A stretch of 64,000 nucleotides of DNA from Chrysoperla carnea (GCF_905475395.1 NC_058337.1:114694368-114758367); one strand, 5' to 3'; numbered from the stretch's first letter, positions 23,701 to 36,640 are shown. Notes: generated by a model not told the origin, from the sequence alone. Translations and numbers: made by a program.

Positions 23701-26390
23701 TTTTGTATTTTGTAGTTTATAGCTAATAAATTTTGAAAATAAAAATTACAAAAATCTTATACATATATACATACATAATATTATACCTTTGTACAGCCAG
23801 AAAAAAAAAACAAAACCACGAAACTATACAATCGTAATAACTGTTAACCTATTAATAATTCTACACAATTTAATGTCCTTTCGATCATTATTATGTAAAT
23901 AATATTAAAAATGCTTTACAAAAAAACAAAATCTTTTTTTTTTTTTAATTCCTTACCTTTATTTTTCATTTCAGAAGGTAGATTGATGAGTTATTTATCA
24001 AGTAAAATGCTGTGTAAAAAGTATTAATGGGGCGAATATTCGCGTATTTTTAACACTCGCAAAAAACTTGGCGAATATTTTCGACCAAAAATCATCATCA
24101 TATTGTATCATAAAATGCAAAGTAACCCCAAACTTCACTAATATGTACTTTACTCATATTTTAGATCACTTTTTAATCAATGTCAAATTTGAATGTTGGC
24201 CACATGCAATTATAACTAACCTCAAATAAAAGAAACTAAATTTTGTTTTTAATGTACTTAAAATATATGGTTTGTTGATAATGGACTTATACGACGGACA
24301 CTTTTTGAGAATTGTTCCGCAATCGTTTTTAAAACAAAGTAAAATATCAAATTCAAAATCTACGGGAAGTGTTAAAATATTGATTGATTGATGTTTGTTT
24401 TACCTTTTACAGTCTGAAATATAATTAAGCCTTGAGGAAGGTGGTTGAAAGCATCACATACTTTATTTCGTACTAAGTTGTTTAGTATTGCACAAAATAA
24501 ACCAATAATAATTACATGACAATGGTAAAATCACAGTGATCCAAGTACTTTTATTTTTAAATAAAGATTTTGGGTTAAGGGCACGAAAGTAATTCTTTCA
24601 TGCCATAATCAAACAAGTGCCATTTTTCACCATTTTCCTCTCATAAATTCCACCTCTCACTTCAAGAATTTAGTAAAAATCATTAATTTCTCTGAAACAG
24701 ACGTTTTTCCTTTTTTCACCAATATAAAAAATGTAACTTGGATTGGTACCGTCACCACAAACGAAGTGAACAAACCAGATTACCTGATTTTGATTAAAAT
24801 ACATACTTAACTAAAATTGTCTTACTTGACTTTGTTGCGCTGAAATGGTTTAAAAAAGAATGAAGCACATTAGCGTGAAAAAATACTTTTACCTTCAGTT
24901 CTTGAATACTCAAAAAACAGCAACTGATTATAAAGTTCTTCAAGTAGATTCATTTTTATATTAATAACTGCCCTTCACAGACTAATTCCTCCTAAAATGA
25001 CGCATTTACTCAAAATTAAGACACTGGTTTGGAGAAACCTCATTATTATTTAGACTTATCAATGGATCTATTGCAGGAGTAATCACTACGTACAGGAAAA
25101 AAAACGATAATACTCACCTTCTCCCCATCTTCCATTCTTTGATAATTATTCTAATTTAAAATGTGTACGCCAAAAGTAAACTTCTGTCTTTGGCTGTTCT
25201 TGAACAGTCTCAAATGGTTCAAGGAGTAGTTACTGGGGACCATTCAGCCTAATTCAGATAATTAATCTGGCCTTTTTTTGTTTAAAAGGGAATTCAAATA
25301 TTTTTTTCCTCAATTTTGGGATAATTTTGAATCAAAACTTTCTCTGAAAATAAAAACTGAACAAACAGGTGTAACAAAACAAGAAAAACTCAACTTTTTC
25401 ATTTATAATACAAATTTATTATGTTTTATTTTAGATAGACACAGGAGGTTCCCTTGCGAATTATCAGAAAAATTTACAAAGCTACTCAAATATTAGTACA
25501 ATTTTTTGATTTTTTTTTTTAAATTAAGAACAAAAAAAAAATTAAAGTAAAAATAAAATATTTTTAAAAAATAATAAACTGTTGCTATAATGGTGGCAGC
25601 ACTGTTTTGTCATAGCTCAACACGATTTTACAGACTAATGGCGTAAACACTCATGAAACTTAACAAAACAATTCCACCTCCCACTACAACAACAAAAATA
25701 CCGAATGGAAAAAAGATAAAAATTCATAAAAAGACACGAGATGGGGGGAGAAAAAGGCGCGTAATTAATGTTATTTATAAAAAAATTTACATTTACAATT
25801 CAAAAAAAAATTACCGACCATAATCGGGTCTATATATATATATAATTTTCAAGCTCAAAAAAGGAATGAACACTTAAAAAAAACTATCTAAAATCACGTA
25901 AATTTTTTAAACAAAAAAGTTTCCAAGTTCAAAATTATTTTCTTTCCCAATCTTAGGTAGGAATTAGAGTACTTCATCAAACTAAGGCTGAAAAAGAAAC
26001 TAATTTGAAATTCTACATTTGCTTGGAACTTTTACCAAAACGAATGTCGATGGCTGTTTGTATTAATACCGGAGAGTAGAAAAAAAAAAGATACCAAACC
26101 AAAAAATTAAAAAAAAAAAAAAAAAAAACGAAATAAAAAATATATTGCGCGGGGGACTAGAGATTTTTTATCCGTTTAAAAAACCCTAATAAATGTGTTT
26201 ATATATTTTTTTTCAGTATCAAATTTTTTTTTTTTTCATTTTTATTTAATATAGAGCGATTATTTTTATTGTAGAGGAAAAAAGCTTACACAAAATTCTT
26301 TCCAAATTTGCTTTCCAATTATAATTTTTTTTAGGGGGGATGACCATAATAATAATAATAATAATAGTGTATAGTCAAGTCATATAAACA

Positions 26391-26558
26391 CCTTGTTTTC
26401 TAAAGTATGGGCAAAAATAGGGAATAATTATAATATTAAGGGCACGACATTTTATTTGGAACAGAGATCATCATATATTGATTATTTTAAAAAATAATCT
26501 GTGTGCGCACTTTTTCGTTCTAGAGAGAGAGAGCTATGCTATACTTTAGAAAACAAGG
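26391..26558. repeat. Perfect 18-bp inverted repeat, 132-bp spacer
   Basis: CCTTGTTTTCTAAAGTAT at 26391-26408 is exactly complementary to ATACTTTAGAAAACAAGG at 26541-26558. It could be a small MITE or a structural element in a transcript; nothing else identifies it. Confidence 0.75.
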
Positions 26559-28119
26559 ACGACAATTTTTTTTCTTTTAATAATTATAATAATAATATAA
26601 ATCTAAAAAAAATTTATTGGGAGTCGTTTTAAGGTTATGTGAGCCACAATTCTCAGCCAGTTCGACACACATTGAGCATATTGGGGGGTTGCGTGAACGT
26701 GTGGCTCAACATACACAAATAACGATCCCACAAAACACGCGACCTGGGATTGCATTAATCAATATGTGACATTACACGTTATTAATTAATCCATCCATTA
26801 ATTAATTAATTAATATATACTTTTTTTTTAATTAAAAAGATGACACTTGATAAAAATGTACACGACGATACAACGATGCTTTATTTCGCTGATTTGTTAT
26901 TTTGACAAAAAAAATAATACAACTTTTTTATTTTTTTGTTTTTTTGTTGTTTTTTATAAATAGAAATTGTTTTTTGTTGTGTGTGTGTGTTATGTGTATG
27001 TGTAAAAACGCGCATGCCCAGTTGAAGTGGCAGCGAGTAACACTACCTGCAACAAAAAAGAAAGAAAATTTTCAAATTTGGAAAAAGATAATTTCAAATT
27101 AATAGAAAAGTACAACAAAAATAATTGGACAAACGTTGAGAAAGAAGGGAGCCGTTGCGGGGAGGAGTGTATTTATATTTACACTGATTAAGATTAAATA
27201 CATGATTATAAAAGAGTATGTTCTCGACATTACCCAATTTTCCATTCTTTTTGAATCTTTGTTAATTAGTATACTTTTTGCAGTCCATATTTTAAATTAT
27301 GATCCTCCCAGTACAGAAAATATATAAACATGCGCGAATTGAAATTTACAATACATATTTAGAACGTTATCGTGCTGATTTAGTCAGATTCTACCAAAAA
27401 ACCTTGATTTCTCAGAAAGTAGATAGTTTCACTTCATAATAAGAATTCAAAGAAATTTTTTTCAAATATAAAATAAATAAATAAAAATTTGAGAGAAATT
27501 TCTATGGGTCTTTGACTTTTCCTACACAATTTAGTCACGATTCAACAAATCAAATCCACATATAAAATTATCCAAGCGCTGCCGCTAAGTAAAAGTACAA
27601 TAATTCACTCATTAATAAACAATTTAATATATTTTTTATTATATTAATTAGAGTAATATTTCTAATTAAAATCAGATAAAATGTTTTTATCCACTTTTAA
27701 TTTATTCACTTTTTACTTTCGTGTTAATATTTAGTGAAAAAATTATACAGTTATTAAAATTGAAGATTTAATACACGGTTGTCAGGTGGTGCGGAGGGAA
27801 CCTACTCTAAGAAGTACTGACTTTTAGGAGATAATATTTTGGTATCACGCAATACCTAACACAAGAACAATTAAATAAAAAAAAACGGTGAATTGTAATA
27901 TAGACAGTGCTTCCAGGAAAAATTCATAATTTGAAAAGGAAGCAGATTAAAGTTGAATTTAAAACAGATAATTTCGTTTGTAGTAGAGGAAGGGAGTATG
28001 TAGAATACAGATGGCTTGAATACCAAAATAGTTTGCCGATGGATTATTGAAATCTTTAAATGATATTAAAAACAAAATACATCGAGGCAGTTCTAATAAA
28101 TATATAATAGAAGAGCCTA

Positions 28120-28745
28120 GTCAGCGTGACCGGCCCATGGGTAGAGCAAGTGGAGCGGGTGCTCTAGAGGCCTACACCTACATCTTGAAGGCTGTGGCCT
28201 AGTTCATATCCCCGAAGAGTTCAAAACTTTAAACCGACTGAACTGACTTTCATGTAACTTACAGTTAATTAATTTACCGCCATGCCATTTTATCCGATGA
28301 TATCAGACTTGTGCATATTTGAAAATACTCGATCATTTATCCCCACTTTCACCCCCTCCTCAAATCGGGGTTACAGTTATTTAATGTACACATCATGTTC
28401 TTTTATTTGATACCCCACTTGGGTATATTTGAAAATATTCGATTGTTCGTCTCCCCTTTCACGCACCACTTTTCCACCCCCCCCCCCGAAGTTTAAAATA
28501 GATAAAAACAGTTTTAAAAACTGGTTGTATTTAGTATCGAAATTTGAGCTTAATCGATGCAGAACTATCTTTGAAGCACACTTCCTTCAACCCCTTTACA
28601 GCCTTTTTTCGCTTAAAAAGTAATCTATGCTCTTTCTCAGGCTCTATACTATCTCTGTACCAAATTTCATTTAAATACGTTCAGTAGTTTAGGCGTGATT
28701 GCGTATCATATATACATATAGAGTATTATATGTATGTATGTATGT
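28120..28745 (+). mobile_element. Probable non-LTR retroelement fragment ending in a TATG microsatellite
   Basis: From about 28120 a moderately GC-rich head (GGGTAGAGCAAGTGGAGCGG) leads into two diverged direct repeats containing ATATTTGAAAATAYTCGAT (near 28314 and 28426) with C-rich runs. These are followed by CCAAATTTCATTTAAATACG and TTCAGTAGTTTAGGCGTGAT, a phrase of the kind found at the 3' ends of insect non-LTR elements, and then by TATG repeats (about 28729-28745). No reverse-transcriptase frame is present, so it would be a SINE or a 5'-truncated LINE. Confidence 0.5.
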
Positions 28746-29613
28746 ATATTATCCTGGCAATAAATAAATACAGACAGAGAGTTACTTTCGAATTTATAAG
28801 GAAGGAAGCGACAATAATTGACTGATCTGCCATAAGCGAGTAAGAGTAAGTTCCTTATCTAGGTTCAACTGTATAATGACAACTCTTTTGTATAGAGAAA
28901 ATAATTAACTAACTCATCATATTTTTTGATAACTTGCCAAATTGTCTACTAAATCAAGTTAACAATTAAAATTGCAGACAAGGGTGTGGTTATATCTCAT
29001 AGTGTCAACGATCAGACAATTTTAATTTTCAGATAGACAGGCTAGAAAATAATTTCCCATCGCACCTTATCACAAATGAACAATCTCCCACAGAGTACTG
29101 ATTATTTAATCATCAAAATGATTTCGAATGAGGAAAAGCATTACATATTTTGAAAATTGCTTTTAATAATTTTATAAAATTCCAGTAAATTTCTTATCGA
29201 TCAGATACCTCAAAAAGGAAATAATACAACCAATATTATCGCAAGAAGAAATCGGAATTTAATTTCCGTAGTAGTAACTAATAACAGTAAATTTTTCGCC
29301 GCAATTAAAACTTGTGGTTTGTTAAAAATTATACAGGACAATAAACTTTTAATTAATTATTTAGTTAATTTTTTTTCTTAATCACATTTTTCAGTGTCGC
29401 GAACTATTTTTTTTATCAATATAAAATTAAAATAAAACTTTTTTTAAGTTGTTGCTGATTGAAATCTGACAGATTTAGTTTTGCGTGTCCATCTGTCCAC
29501 TGTTTGTTTTCTTATAGATTATATTCTATCAAAAATAGATACTTCTGATTAATCGAATTCAAGGTTCATTTTTTATAAAGTTTTATATTTGTCTTCTTAT
29601 TTTTTACTATTGT

Positions 29614-30098
29614 ACAGGATGTATCAGGAAATATCGAAACAAATATTTTCTTCGTGCTGAGGCGGATAGTCCGTAAGTGCAAAGTCACGAGGAAACAAAA
29701 ACTTGTAGTCCCTTGATATTAAAATTTGATCACTTATTCGAGTCTATGGCAGTCTACTTCATATAATTTCTGCACAAAGGAAAAATTTCAAGAAAAAAGT
29801 ATCTCATAAAAATCATGTTTTTATTTTACTCCCTTTCTTTGTAAATAAAGTTTAAACCGTTCTCGAGATATAGCGAATTTTTCAATAAAAAGCTACTTCC
29901 TGAAGTGATAAAATGTCAGATGCGCCAAATAACCCGCCACACAAATTAATACCACTCGATTTTAGAGGAAAGTGTCCACATTATCATTTGTTCTATCCTA
30001 CAGAAATTGGTTTTCATATACTACCACCTATTTAGCATGTTTGTTTTTCAAAAATGACTTTTTGCTTTTCAGTTAATTCCATTTCCTGACACACCCAG
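29614..30098. mobile_element. TIR element of about 485 bp
   Basis: AGGATGTATCAGGAAATATC at the left pairs with the right end, whose reverse complement reads GGGTGTGTCAGGAAATGGAA. Termini of the GGRTGTRTCAGGAAAT form are typical of small inverted-repeat elements. The interior contains an AAAGTTTAAACCGTTCTCGA stretch and no ORF. Confidence 0.6.
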
Positions 30099-31474
30099 TC
30101 AAACTCAAGTTCAATTATCAAGGACAATTATATAATAAACAGCAGTGAGCCAGACTAAACTTAACGGACAACCATAATCACGACTAACAACGTTGAAAAT
30201 AACTACATATCGTAATCTAAAAAATTAAAACATTGTTTGTGGTAATGGAATCAAAACCATCTTATGACACAACACAACAAGCATTGTGTGTTCTTATCAA
30301 TCACCACATACATCCGGGAGAGAGTTGTATAATACCATGATAAAACATTGATTGACAAACGCAATATATCAACTTAATCCAAGTACCAAGAGATTAAAAA
30401 ATATTGATCGTTTCATCCAAAACACAGATTTATATAAATAAAAATAAAAATTAACTGAATTTGAACTGAAATTTTTCCCTCGTCAACAACAAACAACAAA
30501 CGAAATTGTTAACAATTTTTGTAAGGTCCGTGGGCACGGCGAGGAGGAGGGGTTGACTAATTTTGATTTTTTTTTGTTTTTCGACTTATAGTAGCCTTTT
30601 TGAAAATTATCCCGGATCGTTACAGTATTTTATCAAGCAGGAATGATGGACTCCATTAGTGAAGGCACAGAACTGTCTGTGAAATAATCGTGATTGAACA
30701 AATTTTCGAAAGAGAGAACAAAAAATTAAAAGCGTTTCGAAGTTGGAAGGCAAACACGCTTAACGTTTGTGCTTATCCGTGATTCACGAGAAGGTAAAAA
30801 GAAATATTGGCTCAATTTTCTCTTGTGCTAGCTTTTGCATTAAGAACTTAAACTCACTTCATTTGAATCAGTAATTTTTTTATCATCTCAATTAAAAATT
30901 TTTTGGGTTCACACCCTTAAACTTTTCTTGAACAGCTCAATTTAATTCGAGAGCTAAGGGCTGGGGACAATTGATCCTCTTTAGATTATTACAATCCACT
31001 TTATAATATAAATATGATCCAACCCAGGATACGAGAATCGTACTTTTGGTCGCCGAGTTGTTTTTACATTTAATACATTTTATGTTATTTTATGCAGTAC
31101 TTTTTTCAATGATTTTCCAAAAGTTGGAAAATATTTGCAATTTAATATTTTCTTTTAAAAACAAAAGCAGAAACACTACTCTCGATTGAGACTTCTTATC
31201 ACAATAAGGAAGTCCATGTATTACGACATTTTAGATTGTACTATAAGATAACCAATTTATTAATTTCTAGTCTGGGTTGAATGTCAATCGTTCATATCAT
31301 TTTTATTATATCAAAGTTTTTTCTTTTCATCTTTTAAAGCTATGAATCATGATATAGAGTTAATCTGTTTAATAACTATCAATTATTAGAAATCACTCGT
31401 TATTTAGGCTGCAATAGTAAACTTAACGTACTACAAGACAATAGACTACATTGAATTTTCGTATTAAAAATCTA

Positions 31475-31480
31475 TTTATT
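31475..31480 (-). terminator. Probable polyadenylation signal of profilin
   Basis: Minus-strand AATAAA lies 84 bp beyond the profilin stop codon, giving a short 3' UTR of about 110 nt with cleavage expected near 31450. Position and spacing are sensible, but the hexamer alone is weak evidence. Confidence 0.5.
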
Positions 31481-31563
31481 CCAAAATTAAACATAATACA
31501 CACACATAAATAAATAAAATTATTTTATAAACTTTTTTCATAGGAATATTCGATAACTGACCT

Positions 31564-31661
31564 CTAGTAACCGCATGTAAGTAAATAATCGCCTAATTTT
31601 TCCACTACGGAGGCCGCTTGCTGAGGTTGAATGGGATCCTCATAAAGGGATACAACGACAG
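31564..31661 (-). CDS. Profilin, coding exon 3 (C-terminal)
   Basis: Reading the minus strand, an acceptor (AAATTACAG) opens an exon that completes the codon begun in exon 2 and reads [20 protein letters not shown] then [12 protein letters not shown] and a TAG stop. This is the C-terminal strand and helix of profilin. With the N-terminal helix, the aromatic C-terminal residues of this helix form the poly-proline binding face that recruits formins and other proline-rich partners. Total length over the three exons is 126 aa, the usual insect profilin length, with no frameshift. Intron 2 between exons 2 and 3 is only 79 bp, in striking contrast to intron 1. Confidence 0.96.
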
Positions 31662-31740
31662 CTGTAATTTAAAAAAAAAAAATTGTTTAAATTAAAATTG
31701 AAGAATTTTAAGGAGGTAGAAATTTGTAAACAAAACTTAC

Positions 31741-31912
31741 TTTGTTGCGTTTTCATGCAGTGAACACCAACTTTACCAAGTTTAGCTCGTACTACTCGAT
31801 CTGTACCAGACAAATAAATGTACCTGTTCCCTGCCAATGTGACTCCTGACGACGTGAGAATATCTTGTTTTTCAAAACCTTGCACAAGTTTGGCTAACTC
31901 TTCTTTTGATAC
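31741..31912 (-). CDS. Profilin, coding exon 2 (central)
   Basis: The 172-nt exon has an acceptor (TGTTACAG) and donor (GTAAGT) on the minus strand and encodes residues 38-94: [57 protein letters not shown]. The segment from [11 protein letters not shown] to LGKVGVHC holds the central beta sheet and much of the actin-binding surface of profilins. Profilin binds monomeric actin, promotes ADP-to-ATP exchange and feeds actin to elongating filaments; it also binds phosphoinositides. The basic residues here (R, K) fit that. The open frame can be read on past the GT donor, but that extension is intron. Confidence 0.97.
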
Positions 31913-33519
31913 CTGTAACAATTAGAAAATAATTTTTATTTACTATCGAACATTAAGTTAAGAAAAATATTTAAAAATTAAAGAAGTTTCAGGGTTGGGC
32001 TAAGAAGAACTACGTGAGAGTCAAGTCGTAAATTATATTTAAAGTCAATTCTCTTTTTTTGTTAAGTAATTAATTGTACCTATTGTGTAATGGTAATAAA
32101 TTATAGAGATGTCAACGCAATCGACCCATTACCACGCTTAAGTGCTCCGTGCACGCCTTCAAAGCAATGCATCACTCATGAGTAGAATGTCTTCATGTGA
32201 CATCCTTGAAAATTCTCAGATTGTGTATAATATATTGTCGGAAAAACGATGCAATGAAGTTCGAAAAATTTAGTCAGTCAGAATTGAATGCGGTTTTCGG
32301 CATTTGATTTGTTAGAGCGTCAGGAAATTTTGTGACTTAAATTGATTATTAAGAAATTAAAAATATGCAATTTGCATAAATATACATTTTATAATTGCAT
32401 TTTAAATTAACCGTAAATATACTATGTTCACAATTCGATTAACAGTGATGAAAATGATTCCAAACTTGTTACCCAAGGGTTTTTGGGGTCGCTAAACACG
32501 AATATCGCCACAGAATTGATCTCGAGGTACCTGATGCCCAAGGTGGTAAACATCGCAGCAACAAAGCAGCAAGTTATTTTGCATAACTAAATATGGCTTT
32601 TTGCAATATAAATCGCTTGGATTTACGATAAAAATCGCTTCTTGATTATCAGAATGAAAATGCAAAATTGAAGTTGGTTTAACTTGGAAAATACTTGACA
32701 GTTAAGCTTATCTATCTACTATTTTCTCGGCAAGGAGTATATGCTAGCAGACTGATATAAATAATATTATCATCGTTCACTACTTGGTACCTTATCACAT
32801 GAAGATTAATAATCAGTAAGTTTCATCTTAGTAACCCACATAAAATCCGGATTTCTTACGTATTCTCGACCATATACACACCCAATGTTTTTTAAACGAG
32901 TAAAATGTATGCAAACGATAAAATTTTATAAAATAAAAGTTTCTATTAAAAATTAATTACAATGTTATTTGCATAACTAAACAATATGCATTATATTTTA
33001 ATTAGCGTTCAAAGCGTTTAACACAAATGTTTAACGAAATTGTATTCATAAAATAAAAAAAAGTATGTGATATTGATACAAATTGTCACAAAATAATTGT
33101 TTTAATATTATCTCACTCCCACCAACAAATACGTGTGGTGGTCGTAAACTCAAGGCCAGAATTCACTTTCAATAAACTACACATTATACATACATAATCA
33201 CAACAATAGACAATAAAAACGTATAGTTTCGTTTATATTTACAATAGAATTGCTTTGATTGGGAAACTGCGAACAGAAATATTCACATAAAGCTCACATT
33301 TTCAATTAATGGGCTTGAAAAAATATATACATTTTAATGATTTATTTGTGACAAGTGTAAAATTTGGGTGGAGTAGCCCTGTGTCGTCGAATAACATTAA
33401 TCAAGAGCGATAATTAAACAAAGCGACCTGTCTTTAGTGGAACATCGGGCCAAAATTGACACTGTCAGAGAGTCGGTTATCAATACATAGTACAAAACAA
33501 AATCGCTTCCATCTGTATG

Positions 33520-33700
33520 TTCCTAATCCCTATGTATGCTTAGATCTTTAAAACTACGCAACGGATTTTGATGCGGTTTTTTCTAATAGATGTGCCCATA
33601 ATTTAAAAGAAGGCAGCTTTGAATATCGCCTTTGCTTAATATCATTACGACTACCTAAGGGCTACGCCCATTCAAATACAAACTTGTTGCATATCAGAGT
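33520..33700. repeat. Transposon-like fragment (CGCAACGGATTTTGATGCGG type)
   Basis: The phrase AAAACTACGCAACGGATTTT GATGCGGTTTTT, followed by an AGGGCTACGCCC stretch, resembles pieces that recur across insect genomes near element ends. No second copy exists in this window, so membership in a repeat family rests on resemblance only. Confidence 0.35.
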
Positions 33701-34162
33701 TGTCAGTTTGTGCTACTTATTGCAAATAAGTATTAATTAAAAACATGTGGAAAACCGAATAGAAAAATAATTGAACCATTGTATTTTAGTGCATTTGCGA
33801 TAAATGTAAAAAAATATTTCAAGGGCAAAAAGTAATGCCTCATAATCGACCAGTCATTTCCCGTGTCCACTTCGCAGGCCAATTTCAACTTTTATTACAA
33901 TTTTCAGAACTATGCTTAAGATAGAAGTCAGATATACTTCTTTTTCTGGGGTTTATTCCCTCGATTTTTGATTTGTCTTACTGTTAGACCGTGGCATTGA
34001 AAAAATCACATTTGAATATAAGTTAATTTTCAATTTTCCAGACCAGTGATCATTCTGATAATTCATTGTGAAATTTTATATTCCAAAAATTCCGTTCATA
34101 TCAATATTACTCATGCTTCAACTACAAATTTTATTTTATTGTAAATGAAAATTATTTAAACC

Positions 34163-34390
34163 TTGAAAAAAAAATTGCAAGCCAGATTTTTGCGTGCAAT
34201 AAAAAAAGCACCAAAAAAATAATTGCCCTTGTAAAAGTATCTAAGCGTAAAAAATATCAAAAGTAGAATATTTTTAAACATTGAAATAAAGTTGCAAGCA
34301 ATACTTTTACATGCAATAAATTTTTACACAAAAAAAGAACAGTTTTAAGATTGCCCTTGTAAACGTATCTAAGCGTAAAAAATACAGAAT
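34163..34390. repeat. Two diverged tandem units
   Basis: Unit 1 (about 34163-34260) and unit 2 (about 34283-34387) share, in order, TTGAAA-AAA-TTGCAAGC, a GCAATAAA-type block, ATTGCCCTTGTAAA(A/C)GTA and TCTAAGCGTAAAAAATA. Unit 2 has about 15 extra bases in the middle. The second unit stops just before the TIR element at 34423. Confidence 0.8.
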
Positions 34391-34422
34391 ATATTTTACT
34401 TTCAAAACAGTTTATTCCTCAT

Positions 34423-34656
34423 TTAAGTCTAGGGCCAGGCGTGGTATTTGATATTCATTTCAGAAAGGCTTAAATTTGAGAGACTGTTGATTCAAAAAAC
34501 TTTATCCATTACGAAAATTTTCACATTCGAGATTTTAGAAAACCTTGTAAATTATTTCAAATTGATGATAGACACGACCTTGGCAACATTCAACAGGCAC
34601 TCGAATTTCCAGTCGTCTTGAAATGACTGTCAAATACAACGCCTGTCCCTTGACTT
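34423..34656. mobile_element. TIR element, GTATTTGACA family, copy 1 (complete)
   Basis: The left end TAAGTCTAGGGCCAGGCGTG then GTATTTGATATTCATTTCAG pairs with the right end, whose reverse complement is TAAGTCAAGGGACAGGCGTT then GTATTTGACAGTCATTTCAA. The inverted repeats are about 40 bp with 80-85% identity by eye. Related copies are at 7191-7620 and 19646. It is non-coding and probably a non-autonomous DNA transposon. Confidence 0.85.
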
Positions 34657-35784
34657 ACAATTCCTTTGTCTACACGACGTCTACAATCTTTTTATTTCTG
34701 TACAAAGACACATTCCATAGATCAACTTGTAACATCAAAATTAATTATTATTCATAATAAATTAACATTTTAAATGATTCTGAATAATTATTAAATAATG
34801 GTGAATGACCTTACATTATTAATTAGTTCGAATAAAAAATCAAAAATTTGTTTGAATTATGTAATTTTTTTGATAAAATTTGGCAACTAACTTCATTCAA
34901 TGCAGTATAATTTTTTATAAAATGTAAATTTTGTTAAAATTTTATTTTAAGACGCAATCTTTGAGAGAAGCGATGTGGAGAGGGGAGCGCCAACTGGTTG
35001 ACAACGGCGTCATCTTAAGTGGAATGTTTCCTCTTTTAATAGAAAAAGTATGTCACTACTTATCTGATACAAAACAACAGTATGTACAGTAAATGGTCAA
35101 TCTACTTTTTGTAGCGAGTATATGTTATTGATTACAACTACATGTATGCTGGACATAATAAGTGCATTTCATTGATATCCGTTTTCAAAAGTGGGTATTG
35201 TACCGATTGATATGGTTTATTTGTTTCCGGGTTCAAGTTCAATGCAAATCATACTTCGACTATTTTAAAACAAATAACATTCTCAGTCGATATATCAAGA
35301 CGGCTAATCATCTACGGTATAAGAAATGACCAATTTTCTGGTATTAGGAAGAAGCTTCAAAAATTATGTATGTATCGCGATATACTTTTTGGACGATAAA
35401 TATTTAGTTTTCCGTTATTGTACCAAAAAGTGTAATTTCGGTTGAAAAATAGCACGATTTTTGGAATACAAGACAGAACTCGTGTAATCTGACATCGTAT
35501 TCGTATTCAGCGACCAAAAATACCTTCTAAATGACAATTTTAGGACAAAAAAAAATAAGCATTTCAAAAATAAAAAGACTACACATGACTCCAGCTGGAA
35601 TCCTATGCACTTTTATGACTAGGTTTAGTTGGCTGAATGTTCTTTGGGATTCTATAAACACGTTACAAAAAGTTTCGTTAAAATCGGTGGCATTTCCCCA
35701 CTTTTCCTTTATTACGAACCCAAAAACCGAGATTTTATAGTGAAAATTGATAACATAGAATGATGAATTAATATGAAATATTCA

Positions 35785-35990
35785 TAGAATGAAAATTGAT
35801 CGGTGTGTCTCTGCCTGTCTGTGGCATCGTAGCGCCTAAACGGATGACCCCAATTTGGATTTTTTTGTTTCGCTTGAAAGGTAATTTAATGGAGAGTGTT
35901 CTTAGCTATGTTTTAAGTGCGAGTTAAGATTTCCGTTCCCGAAATAACTAAAAAATAGACGATTATTCGTCCACAAGGTGGGGACAGCGA
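35785..35990. repeat. Likely dispersed repeat (TGTCTGTGGCATCGTAGCG block)
   Basis: GTGTCTCTGCCTGTCTGTGG then CATCGTAGCGCCTAAACGGA precede TTTGGATTTTT and a run about protein-free AT DNA. This phrasing is typical of dispersed insect repeats, but no second copy is in the window. Confidence 0.35.
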
Positions 35991-36640
35991 CTTCTCGCCT
36001 TTCTTGGTCTCGTTGTCTCGCTTGACTTCGATTCGGAAGTTACGAGTTATACGAGTTTTTCACAATGGAAAACTTATGATGTTCTTACAACAAGCAAATA
36101 TTTCTTAAGACAACGATCTCAATACTTAATTCAATAAGCATTTGACTGCTTAAACCATGTTATCTTGCAACGGGTAATTGGTTTTTTTTTTACTATGAAT
36201 ACTTTATAATTTGAATGGCATTAGTAACAGTAAAATCTGGAGAATTTAAAATTTCTGAAAAATATATTTCCAGGAACATATTTCTCATTAAATTTTAATC
36301 AATTTTATTCATTAAAATATGTTTTACAAACCACTTTCTAATCGAGCTCACCTGTTCACTCATTCACACACAGACAACAAGACAGTTTGACCTCCTCCAT
36401 ATTATCTATGATATGAACTTGAAACATATGATTCAACAAAATAAACAATTAACCTTCTAACTAATATGGTAATGAATGAAATCAAATTTTCAATGTCATA
36501 AAAATTTTTTTTTTTTATAAATGGTAATAATTATTATATTATAAAAAAAAAAATAAAAAGTAAGAAGTAAGTCATAAGGTGATTGAGATAAATAAATATA
36601 ATGATTTTAAAACACAAGAAATATTATTATTAGGTCGACT

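Larger units (their letters stand above)
20379..31448. other. Tail-to-tail region between the unidentified gene and profilin
   Basis: The 3' UTR of the plus-strand gene must begin here, but its end is unclear (possible AATAAA at 20708). The rest is AT-rich with homopolymer runs (21530-21740, 22660-22700, 26080-26250), (AAT)n at 26346-26366, (TA)n near 25832, (TTAA)n near 26795-26815 and a GT-rich run at 26977-27002. Repeats listed separately lie at 26391, 28120 and 29614. A gene elsewhere in this stretch cannot be excluded, but I see none I can support. Confidence 0.6.

Noticed and set aside
24030-24085. GCGAATATTCGC palindrome
   Set aside because: A 12-bp palindrome in AT-rich DNA with a single partial echo; too little to call a site.
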